A stretch of 64,000 nt of DNA. It comes from Bradyrhizobium stylosanthis (lineage in GTDB: Bacteria > Pseudomonadota > Alphaproteobacteria > Rhizobiales > Xanthobacteraceae). The notes beneath the pieces were generated by a model, which was given only the letters and a program-made list of their open reading frames with translations, was not told the origin of the DNA and did not search any database. Position numbers and translations under genes: made by a program. Location: assembly GCF_001641335.1 (NCBI RefSeq), contig NZ_LVEM01000004.1, forward strand, positions 124,001 to 188,000. Direction: 5' to 3'. Below are positions 16,802 to 26,016 of this stretch, piece after piece; the first letter of the stretch is position 1, and each line of letters starts with the position of its first letter.

Positions 16802-18013
16802 TCACGTCCCCCGCAGCAGCTCGCTGGCCACGATCCAGTCGTTGCCGTCGAACTGGAGCATGTAGCCGTCCTTGATCGGGCGGAAATCCTGCGGCGTGGT
16901 GTTGAGGGTGATGCCGGGCATCAGGAGCGACAGCGGCACGTTCTTCAGGTTCGCCGCCTGCGCCATGATGTTCTCGCGCGTCAGATTGTCCTTGCACTGC
17001 TTGAGCAGCACCACCAGAGCCTCGGCGACGGTGTAGCCGTAGAGGCCGGCGACGTTGTTGATGTCGGCGTTGGGCAGGCGCCTCTTCATGAAGTCGATAT
17101 AGGCCGTCATCGCCGGGTCGTCCTTGGGCTGCTCGACGAACGGCTTGAGCGAGCCGAGCGAGAGCACGCCCTTGCCGGCGTCGAGGCCGGCCGGCACCAT
17201 CACGGTCGCCTTGTTGGCGCAGCCGGAGGCAAGGAAGCGCGTCGGCTGCCAGCCGACCTCGTGCGCCTTGCGGATCGCCTGCGCGCAGGCGCGCGGCGTC
17301 ACCGAGTAGATCATGAAGACGTCGGCCTTGGTATTGGCGAGCGTCAGCACCTGGGAATCGACCGTGGGATCGGCCACCTCGAAGCTCGACGCCATCGCGA
17401 TCGCTTTGTCGGCATCGGCGCCGAGCGCCTCCTTGACGCCGCGCAGATATTCCTTGCCGGCATCATCGTTCTGGTAGAGCACCGCAAAGCGCGCATTCGG
17501 GTTCTTGGCGCGGGCATAGGCGACGTCGATCGCGGCTTCGCTGGTGTAGTTCGGCGCCCAGGGCAGCGCCATCGACCAGGGCATGTTGGCGGGATCGTTC
17601 CACTTCGAGGCCGAGCTGATCAGGAAGATCTGCGGCACCTTGTTGCTGTTCAGGTACTTTGCGATCGCCGAGCTCGGCGCGGTGCCCATGGTGGCGAAGA
17701 TGAAGGCGACGCCGTCGCCCTCGACGAGGCGCCGGGCGGCCTCCATGGTCTTGGGCGGCGAGAAAGCATCGTCGAGCGAAATCAGGTTGAGCTTGCGGCC
17801 GTTCACGCCGCCCTTCTCGTTGATCTCGTCGAAATAGGAGGAGATCACCCTGCCGGTGATGCTGAGCGGCGAGGCCGGCCCGCTATAGGGCATGGTGTTG
17901 CCGATCTTGATCTCGGTGTCGCTGACGCCGGGACCGTAGGATTTTTGTGCGGAGGCAGGCGTGGACAGGCAGGCGGCAGCCAAAGCTGCGGCCAGGGCCA
18001 AAGCGGCTCTCAT
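16802..18013 (-). CDS. ABC transporter substrate-binding protein (branched-chain amino acid type)
   Basis: This 403-residue protein is a type I periplasmic binding protein of the Leu/Ile/Val family. It has a Sec signal peptide (MRAALALAAALAAACLSTPASAQ, cleavage after ASA) and the typical opening IKIGNTMPYSGPASPLS and INEKGGVNGRKLNLISLDD. Such proteins bind amino acids, aromatic acids or amides. The start at 18013 has GGGGAG upstream and fits the signal peptide. No permease or ATPase genes are adjacent, so it is an orphan receptor that must work with transporters elsewhere. Confidence 0.92.
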   Translation of the reverse strand: MRAALALAAALAAACLSTPASAQKSYGPGVSDTEIKIGNTMPYSGPASPLSITGRVISSYFDEINEKGGVNGRKLNLISLDDAFSPPKTMEAARRLVEGDGVAFIFATMGTAPSSAIAKYLNSNKVPQIFLISSASKWNDPANMPWSMALPWAPNYTSEAAIDVAYARAKNPNARFAVLYQNDDAGKEYLRGVKEALGADADKAIAMASSFEVADPTVDSQVLTLANTKADVFMIYSVTPRACAQAIRKAHEVGWQPTRFLASGCANKATVMVPAGLDAGKGVLSLGSLKPFVEQPKDDPAMTAYIDFMKRRLPNADINNVAGLYGYTVAEALVVLLKQCKDNLTRENIMAQAANLKNVPLSLLMPGITLNTTPQDFRPIKDGYMLQFDGNDWIVASELLRGT

Positions 18014-18131
18014 GGTGTCTCCCCGATGATCATCGCCGCGCGACAAAGCGAACGCGCGGCGTGCTGCTTTTGTCAGCGCGTCAGCTCACCGGAGTTCCAC
18101 AAGTTGGTCTTGCGTCGAGTTGCTGATGGCC

Positions 18132-18707
18132 CTAGTGGCGCGCCTTCAGGCCAAGGCCGACGCTGATCCACCCTGCACCGGCCATGATCAGGTCGATGCC
18201 GAGGAAAAGACCGAGGATGTAGACGCTGTTCACCGGCCAGCGCGCCAGGATCAGCAGTCCAAGCAGCAGCGTGATGACGGCCGACAGCGCGACCCAGACC
18301 CAGGGGCTCTCCCGCTTCATGCTGAAGGCGAGAAACAGCCTGACGGCGCCGGAGGCCAGCAGCGATGCGCCGAGGAACAGCGTCAGCAGAGCTGCCGCGA
18401 ACAGCGGATTCTCGAAGGTCAGGAAGCCGGCAACGATGTAGAGCACGCCAAGCAAGGCCCAGATCAGGAACTTGCCCCAGCTCTTCATCTGGAAGGCGCC
18501 GACCACCTCGGTCACACCGGCGACGATCATCATGACGCCGACCACGAGGACGCTCGCCACCGTCGCCATCACCATGCTGCCGAGCGCGACAAAGCCGGCA
18601 ATGAGATAGACGACGCCGAGCGCGACGATCCAGCCCCATTTTGCATGCAGCGCCGTGATGCCGGAGCCGAGGCTGGGCTGATGAGACGTATCCGAGGCAG
18701 TTGACAT
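18132..18707 (-). CDS. HdeD family membrane protein behind a FixK box
   Basis: This 191-residue protein has six predicted transmembrane helices in three pairs, with the repeated Gly-rich pattern of HdeD proteins (VALGVVYLIAGFVALGS, FLIWALLGVLYIVAGFLTF, LGLLILARWPVNSVYILGLF). HdeD is linked to acid and stress resistance in enterobacteria, but its biochemical role is unknown. AGGAG lies 8 nt before the ATG at 18707. A perfect FixK-type box lies about 100 bp upstream, so microoxic induction is plausible. Confidence 0.88.
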   Translation of the reverse strand: MSTASDTSHQPSLGSGITALHAKWGWIVALGVVYLIAGFVALGSMVMATVASVLVVGVMMIVAGVTEVVGAFQMKSWGKFLIWALLGVLYIVAGFLTFENPLFAAALLTLFLGASLLASGAVRLFLAFSMKRESPWVWVALSAVITLLLGLLILARWPVNSVYILGLFLGIDLIMAGAGWISVGLGLKARH

Positions 18708-18806
18708 GGCGGCCACTCCTGCATGCGACGCCCGCGGGCACACGCCAGAATAGCACGCGCCTTACCGGGGCGACAGCCAGCAGAACAGCCCTCAGCGGCA
18801 GCAACA

Positions 18807-18820
18807 TTGACGCAAATCAA
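18807..18820. promoter_or_regulatory. FixK/FNR-type box TTGACGCAAATCAA
   Basis: This second exact match to TTGA-N6-TCAA lies in the 129-bp gap upstream of the HdeD gene, centred about 106 bp before its start codon. No other gene starts from this gap. Confidence 0.6.
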
Positions 18821-18836
18821 GGTCGAATGCGGGGCA

Positions 18837-20366
18837 TCAGCCGCGCGACCGCTCCATCTCCAGCTCGGCCTTGAGGTTGTCGAGATCGCGATAAATTGAA
18901 GCGACCGCCAGCACGCGCCCGCCCTTGCGGTACTTCAGCAGGCAATCCTTGCCGGAAATGCTGCCGTCGATCGCGACCTCGTCGAAGCTCTCGGCGTGAC
19001 CGACATAGTTGATCGGGACGTCGTAATGCTGGGACCAGAAGAACGGCACCGCGTCGAAGCGCTCGCGCTCTCCGAGCATGTTGCGGGCCGCGGTCTGGCC
19101 CTGCCGCTGCGCCACCACCCAATGCTCGACCCGGATGGTCTGCCGGGAATGCGGATCGGGCCAGCGCGCGATGTCGCCGGCCGCGAAGATGCCGGCGACG
19201 CTGGTCTCCAGATATTCGCTGACGCTGACGCCGCGGTCAGCGGCGAGCCCGGCATGCTCGGCCAGCGCAAGGCGCGGCTTCACGCCGATGCCGACCACGA
19301 CGAGGTCAGCCTCGATGACGGCGCCGCTCTTCAGCGTGGCGCGGGTGCCGTCGAGCTTCTCGACGGTGTCCTTGAGGTGGAAGTTGACGCCGTTCTCTTC
19401 ATGCAGCGCGCGAACGAAGTCGCCCATGTCGGGGCCGAGCACCTTCTGCATCGGCCGCTCCTCGGGCGCGACCACATGCACCTCGATCTTGCGCGCCCGC
19501 AAGGACGCCGCAACTTCGAGGCCGATGAAGCTGGCGCCGATCACCAGCGCGCGCTTGGCGCTGCCGGCCGCCTTGATGATGGCGCGGCTGTCGGCGACGG
19601 AGCGCAGGGTGTGGACATGCGGCTGGTCCGCGCCCGGGATCTGCAACCGGACCGGCTCGGCGCCGGTCGCGAGCAGCAGCCGGTCGAACGGCAGCTTGTC
19701 GCCATTGCCCAGCGTGACGCTGCGCGTCTTCGCATCGATGGCGGAGACATCTGTGTTGAGCCTGAGATCGATCCCGGCATCCTGATAATAGTCCTCGCCC
19801 CGCAATGGCAACCAGTCCTCCGGCGCGTTCCCGGCGAGGTAGTCCTTGGAGAGGTTGGGACGATCGACCGGCATCGCGCCGTCATTGCTCAGCATGGTGA
19901 TGGCGCCGGCAAAGCCCTCGCGCCGGAGCGTCTCGGCCGCGGCGAAGCCGGCCGCGCCGCCGCCGACGATGACGAATTTCTCCGGCGCCGGCGCGCTGCG
20001 ATGGGCCGACGACGGTTTAGGCGCCTCGCGCTTGCGCTGAACGAGGATCCTGTCGCCGTCGCGCGCGACGTCCCACACCGCCAGCGCGCTCAGCGCCGGC
20101 GGACGGGTGGCTTCGCCCGTGCGCAAGGAGAAGCAGGCGTGGTGCCAGGGGCAGCGGATGGTGTCATCGACCACGAGGCCCTCCGCGAGCGGGCCGTGGT
20201 AATGGCTGCAGGCCGGCTCGATCGCAAAGACCTCGCCGCCGGCCTGCACTAGCAGGACATCCTCCTCGCCGACATGGCCGAGCAGCTTGCCGTCCCTCAA
20301 CTCAGCGAGCGTTACGCCTTTGGCCAGATCGGGTCCGCTTGGCTTCTTGTCCTCGGTCATGGTCAT
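18837..20366 (-). CDS. Rieske-flavoprotein fusion (AIF-like NAD(P)H reductase)
   Basis: This 509-residue protein has an N-terminal Rieske [2Fe-2S] domain with Cys53-x-His55 and Cys72-x2-His75 (ACSHYHG, CPWHHACF). An FAD/NAD-dependent reductase follows with two dinucleotide motifs (FVIVGGGAAGFAAAETL and ALVIGASFIGLEVAASL). The layout matches human AIFM3-like and bacterial ferredoxin-reductase-like proteins. It passes electrons from NAD(P)H via FAD, with the Rieske cluster on the same chain. The electron acceptor is not evident, since no oxygenase or P450 is adjacent. There is no signal peptide, so it is cytoplasmic. Confidence 0.92.
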   Translation of the reverse strand: MTMTEDKKPSGPDLAKGVTLAELRDGKLLGHVGEEDVLLVQAGGEVFAIEPACSHYHGPLAEGLVVDDTIRCPWHHACFSLRTGEATRPPALSALAVWDVARDGDRILVQRKREAPKPSSAHRSAPAPEKFVIVGGGAAGFAAAETLRREGFAGAITMLSNDGAMPVDRPNLSKDYLAGNAPEDWLPLRGEDYYQDAGIDLRLNTDVSAIDAKTRSVTLGNGDKLPFDRLLLATGAEPVRLQIPGADQPHVHTLRSVADSRAIIKAAGSAKRALVIGASFIGLEVAASLRARKIEVHVVAPEERPMQKVLGPDMGDFVRALHEENGVNFHLKDTVEKLDGTRATLKSGAVIEADLVVVGIGVKPRLALAEHAGLAADRGVSVSEYLETSVAGIFAAGDIARWPDPHSRQTIRVEHWVVAQRQGQTAARNMLGERERFDAVPFFWSQHYDVPINYVGHAESFDEVAIDGSISGKDCLLKYRKGGRVLAVASIYRDLDNLKAELEMERSRG

Positions 20367-20438
20367 CTCCTGGCAGCTTGATGCGCAACTCAGGAATTGG
20401 ACGGCGGGACGCGGGAAAAGTTCCTGCGACCGCGGAAA

Positions 20439-21341
20439 TCAGGACCCGGCTGCGCGCACGTCCAGCACCGCCTGCGCCCATTCCGCCGGTCGCTCCTGCG
20501 GCAAATTATGGCCGGCGCCCGCGAAGACGCGCCGCTCGAAGGACCCTTCGAACTTGTGCGCGTGATGGGCGGTGCCGGGATTGACGCCGTCGCTGTCGCC
20601 GTCGATTGCGATGGTCGGCACGCGGATGGCCGGCTGCGCGGCGAGCTTTGCCTCGATCCCGGCATAGGCGGGATCGCCTGCGACCAGCGCGTAGCGGTGG
20701 CGATAGGAGTGGATCACGACGTCGACGAAGTCGGGGTTGTCGAACGACACCGCGCTGGTCTCGAACGTCGCGTCGTCGAAGGCCCATGTCGGCGACCACA
20801 TCGCCCAGAGCTGTCGGGCAAAGCCGCGGCGGTTGCGCTCCAGCGCGCGGCGGCCGCGCTCGTTGTGGAAGAGATATTGATACCAGAGCGCGGCCTCCTC
20901 CGGCGGCGAGGCCGGCTCCATGGAGCGCGCGATGTTCTGGATGTTGTAGGAATTGCCGGAGACGAGCCCGGCCGCGCGCTCGGGATGCAGCGCCGAGACC
21001 ACGCAGGCCGCGCGGCCGCCCCAGTCGTAGCCGCCGACGATCGCCCGTTCGATGCGAAGCGCATCCATGAAGGCGAGGAGATCGGCGCCGAGCGCCGCCT
21101 GTTCGCCGGAGCGCAGCGTTGCAACCGAGCGGAAGCGCGTCGGCCCATAGCCGCGCAGCCAGGGCACCAGCACCCGCGCCCCGGCCCGCGCCAGCAACGG
21201 CGCGGCCTCGGCATAGGCGTTCACGTCATAGGGAAAGCCGTGGCCCATGATGCAGGGCCAGCCATCGGTGGCGCCGTAGTCGAGATAGGCGATGTCGAGG
21301 ATATCCGTGGTGACGGTTTTTTGTTGCATGGGGTTGCTCAC
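20439..21341 (-). CDS. Alpha/beta hydrolase with Asp nucleophile (epoxide hydrolase-like)
   Basis: This 300-residue alpha/beta hydrolase has an HGFPYDVNAY oxyanion segment, the nucleophile elbow GGYDWGG and the catalytic histidine in GAGHNLPQE. An Asp in the elbow instead of Ser points to epoxide hydrolase or haloalkane dehalogenase chemistry rather than an esterase. The RYALVAGDPAY region belongs to the cap. The substrate is unknown. It lies 72 bp beyond the Rieske-flavoprotein gene on the same strand, and the two may be co-transcribed. Confidence 0.87.
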   Translation of the reverse strand: MSNPMQQKTVTTDILDIAYLDYGATDGWPCIMGHGFPYDVNAYAEAAPLLARAGARVLVPWLRGYGPTRFRSVATLRSGEQAALGADLLAFMDALRIERAIVGGYDWGGRAACVVSALHPERAAGLVSGNSYNIQNIARSMEPASPPEEAALWYQYLFHNERGRRALERNRRGFARQLWAMWSPTWAFDDATFETSAVSFDNPDFVDVVIHSYRHRYALVAGDPAYAGIEAKLAAQPAIRVPTIAIDGDSDGVNPGTAHHAHKFEGSFERRVFAGAGHNLPQERPAEWAQAVLDVRAAGS

Positions 21342-21353
21342 GGATGTGGTGGC

Positions 21354-21431
21354 CGTAGCCCGGATGAGCGCAGCGACATCCGGGAGGTGGTGCCGCCGAC
21401 CCCGGATATCGCTGCGCTCATCCGGGCTACG
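21354..21431. repeat. Intergenic inverted repeat (GTAGCCCGGATGAGCG family)
   Basis: GTAGCCCGGATGAGCGCAGC is mirrored by GCTGCGCTCATCCGGGCTAC around a short GC-rich loop. The structure would form a long hairpin between the hydrolase and the HD-domain gene. Partial copies occur near 29386 and 59505-59535. Confidence 0.8.
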
Positions 21432-21446
21432 ACAGCGGGAAGGCCG

Positions 21447-22274
21447 CTACTTCTGCGGCCCCGACAGCGAGATGTCGCGTTCGGCGCGGAACACATTGCT
21501 GTAGAGATTGGCGATCCACTGCCGGCCGATCTCGGTCTTGTTGAGATAGCTGATCTCGGTCTGGATGTGCGGTGCGACGCTATTCCAATAGAATTGTGGA
21601 TAGCGGTTCACGATGTCGGCGGGCGAGTCGTAGCCGAGCTGCCGGTTCATGCCGACTTCCTCGAACTCGTAATAGAGCGCGTTGGCCTTGCGCAGATAGT
21701 TGGGGTCGCCGAGCTGGCCGATGAAATCGGCGGCGCGCAGGATCGAGGATTCGGCGTCGTACTCCTGGGCCTGCTGGGCGGGAAACCGCGTGCCCTCGAT
21801 GGCGCGGGCGATGCGCTCCGGATCGAGCCCCGGAATATGCCGCAGTCGCCGCATCACGTACAATTTCGAGCGGTCGACGTGATACATCATCAGGCTCGCG
21901 TCCGACGCGCCCCTTTGGAGGGAGACTTTGGTCCCGGCCTCGTCGATCAGGAAACCGTCCTCGTCGTCCTCCTCGAACAGGCCGCGCACATAGCCGATGT
22001 CGTGAGCAAGGCAGGCGATCAGGACATGAACGTAGTCCTCCGCCTCCAGATGGGTGTGGAGATATCGGCCGCTGAGAATGGAATGGCCCGCCAGAGTCAC
22101 CAGCATCGTGTGCTCGATGTTGTGATACAGCGCATCGCTGTTGCCGATGCATTCCATGGTGGTGCGGGTGGCGCTCTCGATGATGTTGGCCGGGGACTCG
22201 CCGAACCTGCGACGCATGAACGAGCCCAGCACCTTCTCCAGGGATTCAGCCGCCAGTCTCGGTAACGTCATCAT
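21447..22274 (-). CDS. HD-domain phosphohydrolase
   Basis: This 275-residue protein has a metal-dependent HD fold, with YHNIEHTMLV (first His), ACLAHDIGYVRG (the His-Asp pair) and a distal Asp region. The remainder is helical, with an acidic insertion (FEEDDEDGFLIDEAGTK). Similar proteins are annotated as metal-dependent phosphohydrolases or PDEase-like proteins. The substrate could be a nucleotide or cyclic nucleotide. The tandem ATGs at 22274 and 22271 are the sensible starts. A longer upstream frame has no protein-like composition. The gene stands alone between repeats. Confidence 0.85.
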   Translation of the reverse strand: MMTLPRLAAESLEKVLGSFMRRRFGESPANIIESATRTTMECIGNSDALYHNIEHTMLVTLAGHSILSGRYLHTHLEAEDYVHVLIACLAHDIGYVRGLFEEDDEDGFLIDEAGTKVSLQRGASDASLMMYHVDRSKLYVMRRLRHIPGLDPERIARAIEGTRFPAQQAQEYDAESSILRAADFIGQLGDPNYLRKANALYYEFEEVGMNRQLGYDSPADIVNRYPQFYWNSVAPHIQTEISYLNKTEIGRQWIANLYSNVFRAERDISLSGPQK

Positions 22275-22600
22275 GGATGCAGCCCCGTTTGTCGGTGGTG
22301 TCCCACGCCAGCTCCCGACGTCCCATTGTTGCCTTCGACGCGAGCGGCAGCATAGCCCATCTTGGCCCGGGGGACCAAATCCCGGACCCCAAATACGTAA
22401 ATTATGTTTGCTCTTGTGCCCTGCGACATCGCGGTTGCAGTCGCGGCGCGACACACCGGGGCCGACGTGCCAAGGGCGCCGGCCCAACGACGGACATCAA
22501 ATTCGCTTTATCGGACATGAACGACAGGTCGGCGCAATGGACCGCGGCCTGGCGCACGCGCCTGCATCCTCTTCGCAATCGGGACGGTGGAGGCGCGCAA
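22275..22600. other. Intergenic with no supported gene
   Basis: This 326-bp gap separates the transglutaminase operon's end from the HD-domain gene. A weak hairpin (CCCGGGGGACC / GGACCCC-like blocks near 22365-22392) and a short AT-rich stretch (ATACGTAAATTATG) lie about 110-130 bp upstream of the HD gene and could be its promoter. I see nothing else. Confidence 0.4.
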
Positions 22601-23479
22601 TCACTCGACCAGCAGCACGTCGACGGCGACGCCGAGCTTCTGCTTCGGCGAGCCGACGATGATGCCGTCGACCGGGGAGACATCGGAGAAATCGCGGGCG
22701 AGCGCGAGCACGATGTGGTCGTTCGCAACCAGGAGATCGTTGGTCGGATCGAGATCGACCCAACCAAGCTCCGCCCCGCACCACAGCGAGACCCAGGCAT
22801 GGGTGGCATCGGCGCCCTGCAGGCGCGGCTGGCCCGGCGGCGGAATGGTACGCAGATATCCGCTGACATAGGCCGCCGGCAGACCGAGCCCGCGCAGGCC
22901 CGCGATCATCACATGGGCGAAGTCCTGGCAGACGCCATGACGCTTCTCGAACACCTCGTTCAGCGGCGTCGAGATCACGGTCGCCTTGGGATCGTAGCGA
23001 AACTCCGTGCGAATGCGATGCATGAGATCGATCGCGCCCGCGAGGATGCCCGCGCCCGGCGGAAAGCTTTCCACCGCATAGGCGCTGACCGGGCGCAGCA
23101 CCGGCACCAGGGGGCTCGCAAAGACATAGCCGACCGGCGAGGACGGCCCGAGGCTGGTCGCCTCGAAGGCGAGGTCGCGAATGCTTTCCCAGGACGGACT
23201 GGCCGCATCGCGCGGTGGCGGCTTGCGCGCGACGGAGACGCGGGAGCGCGAGTCGATGCGCAGGTTGCGATGCGCGGCTTCGATCACGACGCTCTCGGTC
23301 AGCGTGCCGAAGAAGTCGCGGCGGACGTTGCGCTCGGAGGGGCGCGGACGGATCTCGACCCGGTGCGAGATCAGCTCCTGGCCGTCGCCGCTTCGCGGCT
23401 CCAGCCGCAGCGTGCAGCGGGCGAAGCTGACCGGCGTTTCGTATTCGTAGGTGGTGACGTGACGGATGTCGTAGATCAC
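22601..23479 (-). CDS. Transglutaminase-like protein (short form)
   Basis: This 292-residue protein has an N-terminal beta domain (YDIRHVTTYEYETPVSFARC) and a transglutaminase-like core with Cys184 (HGVCQDFAHV), His227 (DATHAWVSLW) and Asp244 (VDLDPTND). Bacterial members act as peptidases or amide-forming enzymes. The first four bases overlap the ATP-grasp gene (23476-23479), so it is the last coupled gene of a conserved cluster with the ATP-grasp/alpha-E protein and the DUF2126 transglutaminase. Confidence 0.92.
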   Translation of the reverse strand: MIYDIRHVTTYEYETPVSFARCTLRLEPRSGDGQELISHRVEIRPRPSERNVRRDFFGTLTESVVIEAAHRNLRIDSRSRVSVARKPPPRDAASPSWESIRDLAFEATSLGPSSPVGYVFASPLVPVLRPVSAYAVESFPPGAGILAGAIDLMHRIRTEFRYDPKATVISTPLNEVFEKRHGVCQDFAHVMIAGLRGLGLPAAYVSGYLRTIPPPGQPRLQGADATHAWVSLWCGAELGWVDLDPTNDLLVANDHIVLALARDFSDVSPVDGIIVGSPKQKLGVAVDVLLVE

Positions 23480-25989
23480 GCCAGCCCCGTCAGCTTTTCC
23501 GGCCGGCTGGCATTGGGACCGTGCGGGAAATAGTGCAGCCCGATCGCCTCGGCGAGGCTGAGCAGATCCTGCTCCAGCGCGAACAGCGTCTTGACCTCGA
23601 GCTTCCCGGCCTCGGCCGTCGCCAGCATCGCCTGCACCGCCACCGCCAGCCGCTGCGGCTTTTCGATCAGCCCGTGCTCCTTCAGGCTGGGCAGTGCCGC
23701 AATGTGCTCGTTCAGCGTCGCCACCTGGAAGGCCACCGAGCGTGGATTGTAGCCGTCGAGCACGGCGAGATCGCGCACCGGCGCCAGGATCGGCGCCAGC
23801 AGATAGCGCGAACGGTAGGTGATCTGGGAGTCCACCAGCGTCAGCAGGATGTCGAGATCCTCGTCGCCGGCCTCGTCATATGCAAATTGACGTGCAAAGC
23901 GCGTGGTGTTGATGGCGCGCTCGGTGCGGCGGCCGATATCGAGGAAGCGCCAGCCGGCGGCGCGGTTCATGTTCTCCTGGGCAAGGCCCGCGAAGCTCGC
24001 CAGCTCCTGCAGGGTCAGCTCGGCCGCGCTGACCACGCTGTCGTCGTCCTCCACCTCGTAGGCGAGGCGCTCGGCCATCTCGGTGATGACCTGCCAGGCA
24101 TCGGGCGACAGCCGCTCGCGCAGCGAGGTCGCGGTACGCTGCGCCGCGCGCACCAGCGAGAGCGCCGAACCGAACCGCTCCGGGCTCTGCAGCGCTTCGG
24201 CGACGATGCGCCCCTGCGCCGTACGCGAGGTCTGCGAGATCGCACCCCAGGCCACCAGCATGCGCTGGATGCGTTCGGACGATTGCAGCGAGGCCGCGGT
24301 GCCCTTGTTCGGCCCGCTCGGCGAGCCCAGCGCGCGCACGAGGCGCAACGTCGCCTCGGCGCGTTCGAGATAGCGCCCGAGCCAGAACAGATTGTCGGCG
24401 GCGCGGCTCGGCAGCACGCCGGCGATGCGGCGGATGCGCACCTTGTCGGTCGCCGGCAGCAGCGTCGCGGTCGAGACCTGCTTCTCCGAGACGACCCAGA
24501 CGTCGGCGGCGCGGGCGCCGTCGCCCATCGACACCGCGCGGGCGTCCGGCTGCTCGGCGATCCGGCAGAAGCCGCCGGGCATGATGGCCCAGCCGTCGGG
24601 CGTCGCTGCCGCGAACACGCGCAGCACGAAGGGACGCGGCGTGAGCTGGCCGTGCTCCCACACCGGCATGGTCGAGAGCCGCACCACCTCCTGGCCGACA
24701 TAATCCATGCCGCGCGCGCCGATGGCGTCGACGAGGCGCTGGCGTCCGGCGGCATCGAGCTCGCTCGCGAGCACCGGGCCGCTGCGCTCGAAGCCCGGCA
24801 CGCCGCGGCGATAGGCGCCCTCGATCGCGACCTCGTCGAGCCGCGACAGCACCTCGTCGCGCGCGTTGCGTTGGCCGCACCACCAGGTCGCGATATGCGG
24901 CATCTTCAGCTCCTCGCCGAGCAGGCGGCGGCTGAGCGCCGGCAGGAAGCCGAGCAGCGCCCTCGCCTCCAGCACGCCCGAGCCCGGCATGTTGGCGACG
25001 ACAACGCCGTCCTTGCGCAGCACGTCGATCAGGCCGGGCACACCGAGATGCGAGGACGCATCGAGCTCGAGCGGATCGAGCGAGTTGGAATCGACGCGGC
25101 GCAGCAGCACGTCGAGCCGCTTCAGGCCGGCGACAGTGCGGATATGGACGCGGTTGTCGCTGACGGCGAGATCGTCGCCCTCGACCAGGAGGAAGCCGAG
25201 ATAGCGCGCCAGCGTCGCATGCTCGAAATAGGTCTCGCTGAAGCTGCCGGGCGTGAGCACGCCGATGCGCGGCTCGTCGCGATCGGCGCGCGCGCGGAGG
25301 CTGTCGCGGAACGCCTCGAAGAACGGGGCGACGCGCGGCACGTTCATCGACTTGTAGAGATCGGAGAAGGCGCGCGACAGCACCAGGCGATTTTCGAGCG
25401 CATAGCCCGCGCCCGACGGCGCCTGGGTGCGGTCGCCGAGCACCCACCAGCGCCCGTCGGGGCCGCGGCCGACATCGGCGGCATAGATTGACAGATAACG
25501 TCCGCCCGGCGGCGGCACGCCGCAGACGGGACGGAGATATTCGGGGCTGCCGGCGATCGCGGCCGCGGGCAGCGCGCCCTCGGCGACCAGCCGGCCTTCG
25601 CCATAGATGTCGCGCAGCACGAGCTCGAGCAACTCGGCGCGCTGGGTGATGCCGGCGGAGAGCTGCTTCCAGTCGGCCTCGTCGATCAGCAGCGGAAGGT
25701 GGCTGAGCGACCAGGGCCGGTCGGCGCTGTCGCCCGGCGCGCGGTAGGTGACGCCGGCCTCGCGTAGATGGCGGTCGGCCATGCCGAAGCGCCGCTCGAT
25801 CTCGTCGGGCGCGAGCGCGCCGAAGGCATCGAGGAACCGGCTCCAGACCGCGCGCGGGGCGCCGTCGGGGCCGAGGAATTCGTCGGGGATGCCGGGCAGG
25901 CGACTATAGTCGCGGACCCATTGCGCGAGCCGGCTCCGGGCGGCTGCGCTGCCCGGCTGGTCGTTCTCTTCGGCTGCGCCCTCGGCCAT
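23476..25989 (-). CDS. Circularly permuted ATP-grasp protein fused to an alpha-E domain
   Basis: This 837-residue protein has an N-terminal circularly permuted ATP-grasp domain (to about residue 500) with segments such as GVLTPGSFSETYFEHATLAR and DRTQAPSGAGYALENR. A C-terminal helical alpha-E domain (about 520-820) contains LFWLGRYLERAEATLRLVRA and AGWRFLDIGRRTERA. The two halves are often separate genes, so this is the fused form. Comparative genomics in the ATP-grasp field predicts amide-bond formation on an unknown peptide or protein. It is coupled to the short transglutaminase and lies 27 bp after the DUF2126 gene. Confidence 0.9.
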   Translation of the reverse strand: MAEGAAEENDQPGSAAARSRLAQWVRDYSRLPGIPDEFLGPDGAPRAVWSRFLDAFGALAPDEIERRFGMADRHLREAGVTYRAPGDSADRPWSLSHLPLLIDEADWKQLSAGITQRAELLELVLRDIYGEGRLVAEGALPAAAIAGSPEYLRPVCGVPPPGGRYLSIYAADVGRGPDGRWWVLGDRTQAPSGAGYALENRLVLSRAFSDLYKSMNVPRVAPFFEAFRDSLRARADRDEPRIGVLTPGSFSETYFEHATLARYLGFLLVEGDDLAVSDNRVHIRTVAGLKRLDVLLRRVDSNSLDPLELDASSHLGVPGLIDVLRKDGVVVANMPGSGVLEARALLGFLPALSRRLLGEELKMPHIATWWCGQRNARDEVLSRLDEVAIEGAYRRGVPGFERSGPVLASELDAAGRQRLVDAIGARGMDYVGQEVVRLSTMPVWEHGQLTPRPFVLRVFAAATPDGWAIMPGGFCRIAEQPDARAVSMGDGARAADVWVVSEKQVSTATLLPATDKVRIRRIAGVLPSRAADNLFWLGRYLERAEATLRLVRALGSPSGPNKGTAASLQSSERIQRMLVAWGAISQTSRTAQGRIVAEALQSPERFGSALSLVRAAQRTATSLRERLSPDAWQVITEMAERLAYEVEDDDSVVSAAELTLQELASFAGLAQENMNRAAGWRFLDIGRRTERAINTTRFARQFAYDEAGDEDLDILLTLVDSQITYRSRYLLAPILAPVRDLAVLDGYNPRSVAFQVATLNEHIAALPSLKEHGLIEKPQRLAVAVQAMLATAEAGKLEVKTLFALEQDLLSLAEAIGLHYFPHGPNASRPEKLTGLA

Positions 25990-26016
25990 ACGCCTTTCCC
26001 TCCCCCACCATCATAC

